A model generated the notes under the pieces. It saw only the letters and a list, made by a program, of their open reading frames with translations, did not search any database and was not told where the DNA came from. A program made the translations under genes and the position numbers. A DNA stretch of 32,686 nt from Intrasporangium sp. (GTDB lineage Bacteria > Actinomycetota > Actinomycetes > Actinomycetales > Dermatophilaceae), in NCBI RefSeq assembly GCF_030452765.1, contig NZ_JAKDLO010000026.1, forward strand, positions 1 to 32,686. Reading direction: 5' to 3'. Below are positions 7,790 through 16,224 of this stretch, piece by piece; within the stretch, counting starts at the first letter, position 1; each line of letters opens with the position of its first letter.

Positions 7790-8209
7790 TCACTCGACCG
7801 TCGCGCTGACCGACGCACCGAGACTGACGGTGCGGCTGACCGTGCAGAACTCCTCGTGCGAGCGCCGGACCATCGTCGGCAGGATCGCGCGCGCTGCGTC
7901 GCCGCCCTTGCCCTCGGGGAACCGGACCCGGAAGGTGATCTCGATGTCCTTGAGGTGGTTGCCCTGCTCGTCCTTGACCTTGTCGGCGGTCACCTCGATC
8001 TCGAAGCTCTCCGGCTCGGCACGTCGGGTCGTCACGGCGTCGACGTCGATGGCGGTGCATCCGGCGATCCCGGCGAGGAGCAGCTCGACGGGTGAGAGCT
8101 CGTCGGTGCCGCTGCTTGTCGTGATCGAGCCGCCCCGGTCGTTGCGCACGGTGTAGCGCCCGACGCTGTCGCGGGTCAGGGTGACGCGGCGCAGATCCTG
8201 GTCAGTCAT
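7790..8209 (-). CDS. OsmC family protein
   Basis: A 139-residue OsmC/Ohr-fold protein. Members are peroxiredoxin-like reductases of organic hydroperoxides, with two cysteines at the active site. Here the first cysteine region is PVELLLAGIAGCTAIDV and the second is RRSHEEFCTVSRTV, both at the family positions (about residues 51 and 125). The chosen ATG (8207-8209) gives the normal family length; an upstream GTG/ATG extension would overlap the monooxygenase end. It is 33 bases downstream of the luciferase-like monooxygenase on the same strand and probably co-transcribed, suggesting a joint role in oxidative or electrophile stress. Confidence 0.88.
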   Translation of the reverse strand: MTDQDLRRVTLTRDSVGRYTVRNDRGGSITTSSGTDELSPVELLLAGIAGCTAIDVDAVTTRRAEPESFEIEVTADKVKDEQGNHLKDIEITFRVRFPEGKGGDAARAILPTMVRRSHEEFCTVSRTVSLGASVSATVE

Positions 8210-8242
8210 GGGCACAGCCTCCCAGATGCGGGCCACCACGTC

Positions 8243-9247
8243 CTAGCGCCACGCCTCGGCGAGCAGCTCGTAGGAGCGAAGGCGAGCCTCGTGGTCGTGG
8301 GCTCCGCACGTGAGGATGACCTCCTCGACCCCCGTCGCGTCGGTGAACTCCTGCAGTGCGTCGCGCACCTGGCCGGGCGTGCCGACGAACGAGACCCGGA
8401 CCATGTCGAGGACCGCCGCCTGCTCGGCCGGACTCCACGTCGCCAGGAGCGACTCCATGCTGTCGGCGGGCCCCGGTACGCCGCCACGGCGGCCGGTCAC
8501 GATGCCGTGGAACCGGGCCAGCACCGAGGTGAAGAGCCGGCGGGCCTCCGACTCGGTGTCGGCGACCATGATGTTGGCGCCCGCCATCGTCCGCGGCGCC
8601 GGCAGTCCGCCCTGCTCCGGCGACGGCTGGAACTGCGTGCGGTAGACCTCGAGCGCGCTCAGGAGCATCCGCGGCGCGAAGTGCGACGCGAACGAGTACG
8701 GCAGCCCGAGCGCTGCCGCGACCTGGGCCCCGCCGTGGCTCGACCCGAGGATCCACAGCGGCACGTGGGTGCCCTCCCCGGGCACCGCCCGGACCGTCGC
8801 CGACGGGTCGGGCTCGCCAAGGTAGCCCCTCAGCTCCTGCACCTCGACGCCGAAGTTCAGGGCGGCCTGGGTGTCACGCCGCAGCGCCCGCGTGGTCTGC
8901 GGGTCGGTGCCCGGCGCCCGTCCGAGCCCGAGGTCGATCCGGTCCTCGTGGATCGTCGCGAGCGTGCCGAACTGCTCCGCGACGATGTAGGGCGCGTGGT
9001 TGGGCAGCATGACCCCGCCGGCGCCGACGCGGATCGAGCTCGTCCGGTCGGCGACGTGCCCGATCAGGACCGCCGTCGACGACGAGGCCACGCCCGGCAT
9101 GTTGTGATGCTCGGCCATCCAGTACCGCCGGTACCCCCACTCCTCGGCGTGCTGGGCGAGATCGACCGTGCGTGCGATCGCCTCGGCGGGCGTCGAGCCC
9201 TCGTTGATCGGGACCAGGTCGAGGATGTCGAGGTCGGCGCGGTTCAC
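8243..9247 (-). CDS. LLM-class flavin-dependent monooxygenase (MsnO8-like)
   Basis: A 334-residue bacterial-luciferase-like TIM-barrel oxidoreductase using FMNH2 or F420. Features: [49 protein letters not shown] at the N-terminus, [26 protein letters not shown], then [13 protein letters not shown], all typical of the subfamily annotated MsnO8-like. The GTG start precedes the first beta strand at the family position. The substrate is not predictable. It is the middle gene of a same-strand run (lipoprotein, this gene, OsmC) with gaps of 54 and 33 bases. Confidence 0.9.
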   Translation of the reverse strand: MNRADLDILDLVPINEGSTPAEAIARTVDLAQHAEEWGYRRYWMAEHHNMPGVASSSTAVLIGHVADRTSSIRVGAGGVMLPNHAPYIVAEQFGTLATIHEDRIDLGLGRAPGTDPQTTRALRRDTQAALNFGVEVQELRGYLGEPDPSATVRAVPGEGTHVPLWILGSSHGGAQVAAALGLPYSFASHFAPRMLLSALEVYRTQFQPSPEQGGLPAPRTMAGANIMVADTESEARRLFTSVLARFHGIVTGRRGGVPGPADSMESLLATWSPAEQAAVLDMVRVSFVGTPGQVRDALQEFTDATGVEEVILTCGAHDHEARLRSYELLAEAWR

Positions 9248-9301
9248 GCCCAGGTCAACCGCGCGTTCGGGCCGTTTCTTCCGATGCGGCCGGTCCCCTT
9301 G

Positions 9302-9685
9302 CTACGAGGGCAGCTTCAGCTGGTGGAGCTGGGAGTCGTAGGTGGGGCAGAGCGCCTGCACGGCGGCATACATGAGCTTCTTGGTGCGCAGGCCGTCGCC
9401 GCTGTTCGGCAGTGGGGCACCCTGCGAGTCACGCGCGATCTCGTCGAGCGTGAGGCCGCCCGTCTTGAGGGCCCAGCAGGTCGTCGTCCCGATCTCGATG
9501 TCGTCGCCGACGCTCTGGCCGGTGACCGTCACGCCGAGGTCCTGCACGGCCAGGACGAACTTCGCCTCCTCGGCCGTGATGCTCGGGCGGGCGGACATGA
9601 CGTCGGGCGGCAGGTCCCTCGCTGTCGGCTCGCTGCTGCAGGCCGTCAGCGCGACCAGGGCGATCAGGACGAGGACGCGGCGCAT
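9302..9685 (-). CDS. Small secreted lipoprotein, DUF732-like
   Basis: A 127-residue lipoprotein: a short basic start MRRVL, hydrophobic stretch VLIALVALTAC with the lipobox LTAC giving Cys16 as lipidation site, then a domain resembling DUF732 (EEAKFVLAVQDLGVTVTGQ and TTTCWALKTGGLTLDEIAR, with a second cysteine in VQALCPTYDSQ that could pair with it). DUF732 proteins are frequent surface proteins in actinobacteria with no known activity. GAGAGG lies five bases before the ATG. Only 35 bases separate it from the divergent small membrane-protein gene, so the two promoters must overlap. Confidence 0.78.
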   Translation of the reverse strand: MRRVLVLIALVALTACSSEPTARDLPPDVMSARPSITAEEAKFVLAVQDLGVTVTGQSVGDDIEIGTTTCWALKTGGLTLDEIARDSQGAPLPNSGDGLRTKKLMYAAVQALCPTYDSQLHQLKLPS

Positions 9686-9720
9686 CGTGCCTCTCTCCGG
9701 GCTGTCTCTAGGCTGATCGG

Positions 9721-9993
9721 GTGACCGAGTCCCATCATCCCCGAGACGTGCGGCTCGCGCGGGAGGCGCCCCTCGCGCGTGGGGCCGTGGTGGCCTCGGT
9801 CTCGGCCCTCGTCCTCGGGTGGTGCTTCCTGCCACAGCTCCTCGGTATGTCGCTCAGCCTGCTCTCGCTCGCCCGTCGGGAGCGCGCGGGGCGGCGTCTC
9901 GCGCTGCTGGCCCTGGCACTGGGCGTGGGCCTGACCGTCATCTGGGGTGTCGTGCTCGGGCTGCTCGTCAAGTGGTGGGCCCGGACCCGGTGA
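9721..9993 (+). CDS. Small DUF4190-like membrane protein
   Basis: A 90-residue protein with two transmembrane helices (GAVVASVSALVLGWCFLPQLLGMSLSLLSL and LALLALALGVGLTVIWGVVLGLLVKWW) separated by a basic turn ARRERAGRR, the arrangement of DUF4190-type proteins. GTG start at 9721. Its 3' end overlaps the convergent two-domain protein gene by 26 bases. Function unknown. Confidence 0.65.
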   Translation: MTESHHPRDVRLAREAPLARGAVVASVSALVLGWCFLPQLLGMSLSLLSLARRERAGRRLALLALALGVGLTVIWGVVLGLLVKWWARTR

Positions 9994-10912
9994 GGCTGCG
10001 GTGCAACGGGTCCGCCGACTCGACCTCGATGTCGCGGACGAGCTCGCTCAGGCTCTCGAGGTCGCCGAGTGCGAACAGCTCGCCCGCATCGTCGTCGCAG
10101 AGCCCGAGTCGGGTCGTGGCGTGGCGCCACGCGGTGTCGGCGATCCCGTCCGGTGAGGTCGCGCGGTCCGGATCGAGCGGGTCGACGGTGTAGCCGCACA
10201 TGACGAGGGCGTGTCCCGCGACACAGCGCACGGGACCGAACAGTCCGTCCGACTGCCAGGTCCGCTGGTCCCACTGCAGGGGGTGGTCGGCGACGAAGGC
10301 GAGCGCCTGCTCGAGCAGGGGGATGTCGGGTGTGCCGGGCCGGTCGAACCACGCGGTCGCCTCGATTAGACCGGGCTGGTCGGCCAGATGACCGCCCGGA
10401 TCGGCGCCGAGGTCCGGCCCCGCCAAGCCGGACGAGAGCAACCGGGCGAGATCGGGCCGGGCGGGGGGATCGACCCGGGAGCCTGGATCACGGTCCTCGA
10501 TCTCGTCGATGAGCGGCTCGGTGGGCAGCCCCACCCGGATCCAGTCGACGGCTCTGGCGAGGTCCTCGACCCGGGCCTGGGGGTGGACGAGCACCTCGAG
10601 GTCGTGCTCGCACACCCCGCACGCGATACAGACCGCGGCGAGGGCATCGGCCGAGTCGAGCCACACCGACCCGCTGGACCGGGTCCGGCTGGGCACCTCG
10701 ATCTCGCCGAGGAACAGGACGTGCCCGAGGAACGACCGGGTCGTCCCACCGAGCGCCTGACGCTCGAGGCCGGGCGCAACCGACTGGTCCCACTCGAGGG
10801 GACGGTCGGCGACCCGGGCCAGCGTGTCGTCGAGCAGGGTCAGGTCACCGGCGGCGCCTCGTAGGTCATCGGGGTCGGCCCGGTTGGCGGGGCAGGACCC
10901 GTTGTCACACAC
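9968..10912 (-). CDS. Unrecognised protein with two copies of a WDQ-type domain
   Basis: A protein of about 314 residues in which one domain occurs twice. Copy 1 has LARVADRPLEWDQ, then RSFLGHVLFLGE, then ALAAVCIACGVCEHDLEVLVHPQARVEDLARAVDWI. Copy 2 has LAFVADHPLQWDQRTW, then RCVAGHALVMCGYTV, then AWRHATTRLGLCDDDAGELFALGDLESLSELVRDI. Single-copy proteins with a similar PxxWDQ...C.aGHA...LGL...LF pattern occur in actinobacteria and phages, from memory, without known function. Copy 1 has lost some residues copy 2 keeps. No signal peptide or membrane helix. GTG at 10910-10912 is chosen with a GAGG site 12 bases upstream; a TTG at 10948 would add 12 residues. It is 81 bases downstream of the aminotransferase gene. 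Confidence 0.6.
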   Translation of the reverse strand: MCDNGSCPANRADPDDLRGAAGDLTLLDDTLARVADRPLEWDQSVAPGLERQALGGTTRSFLGHVLFLGEIEVPSRTRSSGSVWLDSADALAAVCIACGVCEHDLEVLVHPQARVEDLARAVDWIRVGLPTEPLIDEIEDRDPGSRVDPPARPDLARLLSSGLAGPDLGADPGGHLADQPGLIEATAWFDRPGTPDIPLLEQALAFVADHPLQWDQRTWQSDGLFGPVRCVAGHALVMCGYTVDPLDPDRATSPDGIADTAWRHATTRLGLCDDDAGELFALGDLESLSELVRDIEVESADPLHRSLTGSGPTT

Positions 10913-10993
10913 GCTGCCATGGTGCACCTCGCCCCGCGCCTGGCGCAACGATGCCGCGGTGCGCGGCGAGCGGCATACGGCCCCGCACGAGCG

Positions 10994-12208
10994 TCACTGA
11001 CTGTAGGTGGCGAGGAACTTCTCGAGACGCCCGACGGCGTCCTCCAGCTCGTCGACCAGCGGGAGGAAGACGATGCGGAAGTGGTCGTGCGTCGGCCAGT
11101 TGAAGCCCGTGCCGTGCACGACGAGCAGCTTCTGCTCGCGCAGCAGGTCGTACGCGAACTGCTCGTCGCTGACGAGGGGGTAGACCTTCGGGTCGAGCCG
11201 GGGGAAGACGTAGAGGGCGCCCTTGGGGATCGCACACGAGACACCGTGGATCTGGTTCAGCAGCTCGACGGCCTTGTTGCGCTGCTCGAGCAGGCGTCCA
11301 CCGGGCAGGATGAGGTCGTTGATCGACTGCCGGCCACCGAGCGCGACCTGGATCGCGTGCTGGGCCGGGACGTTGGCGCACAGGCGCATGTTGGCCAGGA
11401 CGTCAAGGCCCTCGATGTAGTTGCGCGCATGCTCCTTCGGGCCGGAGAGGGCGAGCCAGCCGGAACGGAAGCCGGCAACCCGGTAGGCCTTCGACAGTCC
11501 GTTGAAGGTGAGGCAGAACAGGTCGGGTGCCAGCGCAGCGACGGAGTGGTGCTTCGCGTCGTCGTAGACGATCTTGTCGTAGATCTCGTCGGACATGACG
11601 ATCAGGTCGTGCCTGCGGGCCAGGTCGGCGATGGCCTCGAGGACCTCACGAGGGTAGACGGCACCGGTCGGGTTGTTGGGGTTGATGACGACGATCGCCC
11701 TCGTCCGGTCGGTGATCTTGCTCGCGAGGTCGTCGAGGTCGGGAGCCCAGTCGGCCTGCTCGTCGCAGATGTAGTGCACGGGCGTGCCGCCGGCCAGGGA
11801 GGTCGCGGCGGTCCAGAGCGGGTAGTCGGGAGCCGGGATGAGCACCTCGTCGCCGGTGTCGAGCAGCCCCTGCATCGCCATGACGATCAGCTCGGAGACA
11901 CCGTTGCCGAGGTAGATGTCCTCGATGTCGATGCGTGGGAAGTCGCGCAGCTCGTAGTGCTGGGCGATCGCCCGCCGCGCGGGGACGATGCCCTTGCTGT
12001 CGCTGTAGCCCTGCGCGGTCGGCAGCGCCTGGATGACGTCGACGAGGATGTCGCTCGGCGCCTCGAAGCCGAACGGCGCCGGGTTGCCGATGTTGAGCTT
12101 GATGATCCGGTGTCCCTCGTCCTCGAGCCGTTTCGCCTCGGCCAGGACCGGGCCACGGATCTCGTAGCAGACGTTCTGGAGCTTGTGCGACTGGGTCACC
12201 GGGTGCAT
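10994..12208 (-). CDS. alaA: Alanine aminotransferase (AlaA/AlaT type)
   Basis: A 404-residue fold-type I PLP aminotransferase very close to E. coli AlaA (YfbQ), which transfers the amino group between glutamate and pyruvate to make alanine. Shared landmarks run along the whole protein: KLQNVCYEIRGPVLAEAKRLE, KLNIGNPAPFGFEAP, LPTAQGYSDSKG, IYLGNGVSELIVMAMQ, PAPDYPLWTAA, VINPNNPTGAVY, SDEIYDKIVYDD, and the PLP-lysine block LTFNGLSKAYRVAGFRSGW. Length matches the family. The ATG at 12206-12208 aligns with the E. coli start; the open frame continues upstream only because the 21-bp repeats happen to lack stops. A GGGGAGG site lies rather far (about 16 bases) upstream. The promoter must lie in or beyond the repeat array. 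Confidence 0.94.
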   Translation of the reverse strand: MHPVTQSHKLQNVCYEIRGPVLAEAKRLEDEGHRIIKLNIGNPAPFGFEAPSDILVDVIQALPTAQGYSDSKGIVPARRAIAQHYELRDFPRIDIEDIYLGNGVSELIVMAMQGLLDTGDEVLIPAPDYPLWTAATSLAGGTPVHYICDEQADWAPDLDDLASKITDRTRAIVVINPNNPTGAVYPREVLEAIADLARRHDLIVMSDEIYDKIVYDDAKHHSVAALAPDLFCLTFNGLSKAYRVAGFRSGWLALSGPKEHARNYIEGLDVLANMRLCANVPAQHAIQVALGGRQSINDLILPGGRLLEQRNKAVELLNQIHGVSCAIPKGALYVFPRLDPKVYPLVSDEQFAYDLLREQKLLVVHGTGFNWPTHDHFRIVFLPLVDELEDAVGRLEKFLATYSQ

Positions 12209-12235
12209 GGCGTCAACTGTCCCACCTCCCCACCG

Positions 12236-12382
12236 ATCGACAGTGCACGTGTGCTGATCGAGAGTGCCCTTATCCGCTTCGAGAGTGCCCTTGTCCGGAT
12301 CGAGAGTGCCCTTGTCCGGATCGAGAGTGCACCTGTCCGGATCGAGAGTGCACCTGTCCGGATCGAGAGTGCACCTGTCCGG
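12236..12382. repeat. Tandem array 1: seven 21-bp units between divergent genes
   Basis: Seven contiguous 21-bp units (12236, 12257, 12278, 12299, 12320, 12341, 12362) followed by a partial ATCGA. On the minus strand the unit reads GTGCACTCTCGATC followed by CGGACAG. The last three units are identical, units 3-4 share the variant GGGCACTCTCG, and units 1-2 at the aminotransferase end are degenerate, as expected if the array grew by duplication of neighbouring units. It fills half of the 296-base gap between the aminotransferase start (28 bases away) and the divergent permease start (122 bases away), so it must overlap control sequences of at least one gene. It is not CRISPR-like: there are no unique spacers. 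Confidence 0.95.
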
Positions 12383-12504
12383 ATCGAACCGAGCGACATC
12401 ATCGGCCAAAATACCCCCGCCTCGGGGCGCGTCGGGGCTGTTCAGGTGCACCGGCTCCCGCTTCAATGGGGAGTCGAGAATCCACCCAGGCATCGGAGGA
12501 CAAT

Positions 12505-13959
12505 ATGGCCGGCACCGTGATCGAATCGCGTTCGATCGACGTGATACCGGGGACCGAACGCCACGGTTCGCCGATGAACCAGTTCACCCTGTGGCTCGGA
12601 GCCAACCTGCAGATCACCGCCATCGTCGACGGCTCCCTGGCTGTGGTCTTCGGCGCCGACGCGATCTGGGCGATCATCGGGCTGCTGATCGGCAACTGTG
12701 CTGGTGGCGTGGTCATGGCGCTGCACTCGGCCCAAGGGCCACGGCTCGGCCTGCCGCAGATGATCTCGAGCCGCGCCCAGTTCGGCGTGTACGGGGCGGT
12801 GATACCGCTGCTCTTCGTCATCCTGATGTACCTCGGCTTCACCGCCACCGGTACCGTCCTGGCGGGACAGGCCATCAACGCGTTCCTGCACGTCGACGCA
12901 CCCGCGATCGGCATCGTCATCTTCATCGCGGTGGTAGCGGTCATCGCCATCGTGGGCTACAACCTCATCCACAAGGTCGGCAGGGTCGCCTCGATCCTGG
13001 GCATCGTCGGCTTCGGCTACCTCGCGATTCGGCTGTTCACCACGCACGACGTGCCGGCCGCCTTCGCAAACCCGTCGTTCGAGTTCGTGACCTTCCTGCT
13101 CTCCATCGCGCTGGGCGCCGGATGGCAGCTGACCTACGGTCCCTACGTCGCGGACTACTCCCGTTACCTGCCCGAGGAGACACCGGAGAAGGCGGTGTTC
13201 TGGGCCACCTGGGCGGGCAGTGTGGTGGGCTCTCAGGTCTCGATGACCTTCGGCGTCGCGGTCGCCGCGGTGGCCGGTGATGCCTTCCTCAAGAGCCAGG
13301 TCGGCTGGCTCGGTGGCCTCGCCGGCCCCGCCGTGGTCGCTGCGCTGATCTACCTGGTGATCGTCATCGGCAAGCTCACCGTGACGTGCCTGAACGCCTA
13401 CGGCAGCTTCATGTGCGCCACCACGATCACGACCGCCGTCAGCGGAAGGCAGCGAGTGAGCGGCACCACCCGCATCGCGTTCATCCTGACCATGCTGGTG
13501 CTCTCGATGTTCATCGCGCTGTGGGGCAGCGCAGACTTCCTGGACAACTTCAAGAACTTCGTGCTCCTGCTGCTGATGGTCTTCACCCCGTGGAGCGCGA
13601 TCAACCTGACCGACTACTACCTCGTCTCGAGGGAGAAGGTCGACCGGCCGGCGCTCTACGAGCCGGACGGACGTTACGGCCGCTGGAACGCGGCCGCGCT
13701 CACGACCTACTTCGTCGGCGTCATCGTCCAGATACCGTTCCTGGCACAGTCCCTCTACACCGGTCCGCTCACCGAGATGCTCGGCGGAGCCGACATCTCA
13801 TGGATCGTCGGGCTCGTCGTTCCCTCGGTCATGTTCTATCTGTGGGGGTCCCGGACCAACGTGGCACCGGCTGCGATGGTCCCGATGCCGGGGGTCGTCA
13901 CCAGTGCCACGCCCAACGACGACCTCACCGGCTCCGCCAGGGCGAGAGGAGGCAGGTGA
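12505..13959 (+). CDS. NCS1-family purine/cytosine permease
   Basis: A 484-residue integral membrane protein with about twelve hydrophobic helices, belonging to the nucleobase:cation symporter-1 (purine-cytosine permease) family. Landmarks: NQFTLWLGANLQI near the start (the family's FxxWxGxN-like first helix), GPRLGLPQMISSRAQFGVYGAV, GAGWQLTYGPYVADYSRYLP (helix 6, the YxADYSRYLP signature) and FTPWSAINLTDYYLVSR near the C-terminus. Such proteins import cytosine, purines, allantoin or similar bases with a cation; the substrate cannot be fixed here. The ATG at 12505 follows GGAGGA by four bases. Divergent from alaA with repeat array 1 in between, and ends 33 bases before repeat array 2. Confidence 0.93.
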   Translation: MAGTVIESRSIDVIPGTERHGSPMNQFTLWLGANLQITAIVDGSLAVVFGADAIWAIIGLLIGNCAGGVVMALHSAQGPRLGLPQMISSRAQFGVYGAVIPLLFVILMYLGFTATGTVLAGQAINAFLHVDAPAIGIVIFIAVVAVIAIVGYNLIHKVGRVASILGIVGFGYLAIRLFTTHDVPAAFANPSFEFVTFLLSIALGAGWQLTYGPYVADYSRYLPEETPEKAVFWATWAGSVVGSQVSMTFGVAVAAVAGDAFLKSQVGWLGGLAGPAVVAALIYLVIVIGKLTVTCLNAYGSFMCATTITTAVSGRQRVSGTTRIAFILTMLVLSMFIALWGSADFLDNFKNFVLLLLMVFTPWSAINLTDYYLVSREKVDRPALYEPDGRYGRWNAAALTTYFVGVIVQIPFLAQSLYTGPLTEMLGGADISWIVGLVVPSVMFYLWGSRTNVAPAAMVPMPGVVTSATPNDDLTGSARARGGR

Positions 13960-13992
13960 TCGGTGCGCGTCGCCTTGGCTAGATCGCGACGC

Positions 13993-14160
13993 TGCACTCT
14001 CGAACGAGATTGCTGCACTCTCGAACGAGATTGCTGCACTCTCGAACGGGAGTAGTGCACTCTCGAACGGGAGTAGTGCACTCTCGAACGGGAGTAGTGC
14101 ACTGTCGATCAGGAGTAGTGCACTGTCGATCAGGAGTAGTGCACTGTCGATCGGGATCGG
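13993..14160. repeat. Tandem array 2: eight 21-bp units between convergent genes
   Basis: Eight contiguous units starting at 13993 and every 21 bases to 14160. Three sub-types occur in blocks: two units with TGCACTCTCGAACGAGATTG, three with TGCACTCTCGAACGGGAGTA, and three with TGCACTGTCGATC followed by AGGAGTA or GGGATCG. Block structure points to local amplification of variants. The array fills the gap between the permease stop (13959) and the mannosyltransferase gene and enters the latter: units 7 and 8 encode its last ten residues and the stop codon. Same repeat family as arrays 1 and 3. Confidence 0.95.
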
Positions 14161-15635
14161 TGGGCCCAGCGCCAGCCGGCGCGGACGAGCAGGACCGTGG
14201 CCACGATGTCGACCGGGACGCCGATCGCGGTCGTCGTCAGTCCGAGGCTGTAGCCGTCGGGCAGCTGGGCGAGGCACAGCACCGTCGCGGCGACGGCGAG
14301 CCAGGTGTGGGTGCGCCACCGCGCGCCGTTGCCGTGCTGCGGAGCCACCGACACGGCCAGGACCGGGAGCACCCAGAGGAAGTACCAGCCGAGGAACGCG
14401 GGCGCGAGCACGACGACGGTGAGCAGGGCCCAGCCGAGGGCACGCACGACGAGGGCCCGGTCGGTCGCGAACCGCAGCGCGCGGAGCCAGATCACGACGA
14501 GCAGCACCAGCATCACCACGAGGCCGACCGCGCGCATGACGGCGATCCCGGTGTCGCGCCAGTCCTCGTGGCCCAGGACATGACCGACGGCTCCGATCGC
14601 CATGCCGAGCCCGGTCGGCAGCGAGGTCCACTGCTCGTTCTTGCCCGAGGTCGCGACCGGGTTCAGCCACGACCAGCCGAGGCCGGTACCGAGCGTGACC
14701 GCGACGACCGTCACACCCGTGGCGACCACCCCCACCACCGCCGGCTCGAGGTACTCCACGACCCGGTTCCGCCAGCGGAACACCTCGAACCGGGTCGATG
14801 ACGTGGCGGGCAGGTGCGCGAGCAGCACGACGAAGGGCAGCGCGACGATCGCGGTCAGCTTGACCATCGCCGCGAGCCCGACCAGCACGCCCGCCCAGAC
14901 GAGCCGCCGTCGCACCGCCAGCACCAGCGCACCGAGCATCCCGGCGACCATCAGCGCGTCGTTGTGTCCGCCGCTGACGAAGTGCGCGCCCACCAAGGGA
15001 GTCGCGACGCCGAGCCACGTCGCGTGCTCCGCCGAGACGACCCCGAGCCGGCCGGCGAGGTCGGCGACGGCCCAGGCGATGACGACGACCCCGAGCACGG
15101 CGACGAGCCGCAGGAGCAGCAGCGCAAGCCACAGGTGCCCGCCGGACACCGCCGCTACACCACGCGCCACCAACAGGAACACCGGCCCGTATGGCGCCGT
15201 CGAGTCGAGCCAGGTCGGCGCGGTCGAGACCCGCCACGGCAAGTCGAGCTCCCGGACCGTGTGGTCGTAGGGCGAGAGCCCCTCGTGCCAAAGCGCGCCT
15301 TGAGCGGCATACGAGTAGAGGTCACGGCTGTAGAGCGGCACGGACGCCACGAGCGGCAGGAACCACGCCCCCGCCGTGGCCCACCACCAGCGCAGGGACA
15401 CGTCCGCGCCGCGCAGTCGCCACCACGCCAGGAGCAGCACCGCCATGGCGACGACGGTGACGAGGGCGGCGAGCGGCGACCCGCCCGACGGTGACCACCA
15501 CTCGAGGCCCGGCCACAGGATCGCGGTGTGGCGTGTGGGCCGCGAGCCGGCACCCCACGACGCGGCGGCCAAGCCGACAGACGCCGCGACGCCGGTCCAG
15601 CGCCAGACGGCCGGACGGTGTCGGTCAGCCGTCAT
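14130..15635 (-). CDS. mptB: MptB-type polyprenol-phosphomannose mannosyltransferase
   Basis: A 501-residue polytopic membrane glycosyltransferase of the GT-C superfamily (about 12 helices). It matches the MptB family, which uses polyprenyl-phosphomannose to build alpha-1,6-mannan in actinobacterial envelope glycolipids. Landmarks: SVPLYSRDLYSYAAQGALWHEGLSPYDH, where the acidic residue of the first loop is expected to be catalytic, then STAPYGPVFLLVARG and, near the end, APAFLGWYFLWVLPVLAVS. The ATG at 15633-15635 overlaps the end of the upstream phosphatase gene by 11 bases. The C-terminal residues RSRSTVHYS and the TGA stop are encoded by the first two units (as transcribed) of repeat array 2, so the natural 3' end has been altered by the repeats. 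Confidence 0.85.
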   Translation of the reverse strand: MTADRHRPAVWRWTGVAASVGLAAASWGAGSRPTRHTAILWPGLEWWSPSGGSPLAALVTVVAMAVLLLAWWRLRGADVSLRWWWATAGAWFLPLVASVPLYSRDLYSYAAQGALWHEGLSPYDHTVRELDLPWRVSTAPTWLDSTAPYGPVFLLVARGVAAVSGGHLWLALLLLRLVAVLGVVVIAWAVADLAGRLGVVSAEHATWLGVATPLVGAHFVSGGHNDALMVAGMLGALVLAVRRRLVWAGVLVGLAAMVKLTAIVALPFVVLLAHLPATSSTRFEVFRWRNRVVEYLEPAVVGVVATGVTVVAVTLGTGLGWSWLNPVATSGKNEQWTSLPTGLGMAIGAVGHVLGHEDWRDTGIAVMRAVGLVVMLVLLVVIWLRALRFATDRALVVRALGWALLTVVVLAPAFLGWYFLWVLPVLAVSVAPQHGNGARWRTHTWLAVAATVLCLAQLPDGYSLGLTTTAIGVPVDIVATVLLVRAGWRWAHRSRSTVHYS

Positions 15636-16224
15636 GCGTGACCGGCTCGTCGCCCCAGGCGAGCAGGCGCCATCCCGCGTCGGGGTCGCCCTCCATCGTG
15701 ACGACGAGGGTGTTGTCCATGCGACGCGCATCGAAGAAGTCGACCGGCAGGCCGAGCGAGACCGAGCACCAGACACGCATCGCAGCGCCGTGGCTGACCG
15801 CGAGGGCGGACTCGTGCCCGTCGTCGGCGATCCGGCGGATCGCCCTCGTGTAACGCGTCATGAAGCCGACCCCCGAGTCCCCGCCGGGAATGGTCCTGGT
15901 CGGATCCTCGACCCACGCCGCGACCGCCTCGACGTAGGGGCCCCACTCCGTCGACATCTCGTAGTCGCCCGCCTGGATCTCACGCAGGCCGGGCCGGATG
16001 ACGAGCCCCAGGCCGAGGGTGGCCGCGAGCGGTGCGGCGGTCTGCTGGGTGCGGACGAGGTCGGAGGTGTAGATCGCCCCGAGCTCCTCGTGCTCGAGGC
16101 GGTGGGCAAGGGCGACGGCCTGCTCGCGCCCGACCTCGGTCAGGTCGAGCCCGGGGCGGGCGGTGTCGAGCTGCCGCGCGACGTTGGCCGGGGTCTGCCC
16201 GTGCCGGACGAGGAAGAGTCGCAT
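15625..16224 (-). CDS. Histidine phosphatase family protein (phosphoglycerate mutase-like)
   Basis: A 199-residue cytosolic phosphatase of the histidine phosphatase superfamily. The catalytic motif LVRHGQT is at residues 5-11 (His8 nucleophile), followed by DLTEVGREQAVALAHRL, the phosphate-binding YTSDLVRTQQTA and LREIQAGDYE, and the second histidine in ALAVSHGAAMRVW. Substrate not predictable; relatives include broad-range sugar-phosphate phosphatases. The ATG at 16222-16224 overlaps the lipoprotein stop by one base (TGATG), and its own end overlaps mptB by 11 bases, so the three genes form a translationally coupled minus-strand operon. Confidence 0.9.
   Translation of the reverse strand: MRLFLVRHGQTPANVARQLDTARPGLDLTEVGREQAVALAHRLEHEELGAIYTSDLVRTQQTAAPLAATLGLGLVIRPGLREIQAGDYEMSTEWGPYVEAVAAWVEDPTRTIPGGDSGVGFMTRYTRAIRRIADDGHESALAVSHGAAMRVWCSVSLGLPVDFFDARRMDNTLVVTMEGDPDAGWRLLAWGDEPVTHDG

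Noticed and set aside
12209-12493. N-terminal extension of the aminotransferase through the repeats (up to 95 extra residues)
   Set aside because: The repeats lack stops by composition; the AlaA family starts at the ATG at 12206-12208 and E. coli AlaA matches there.
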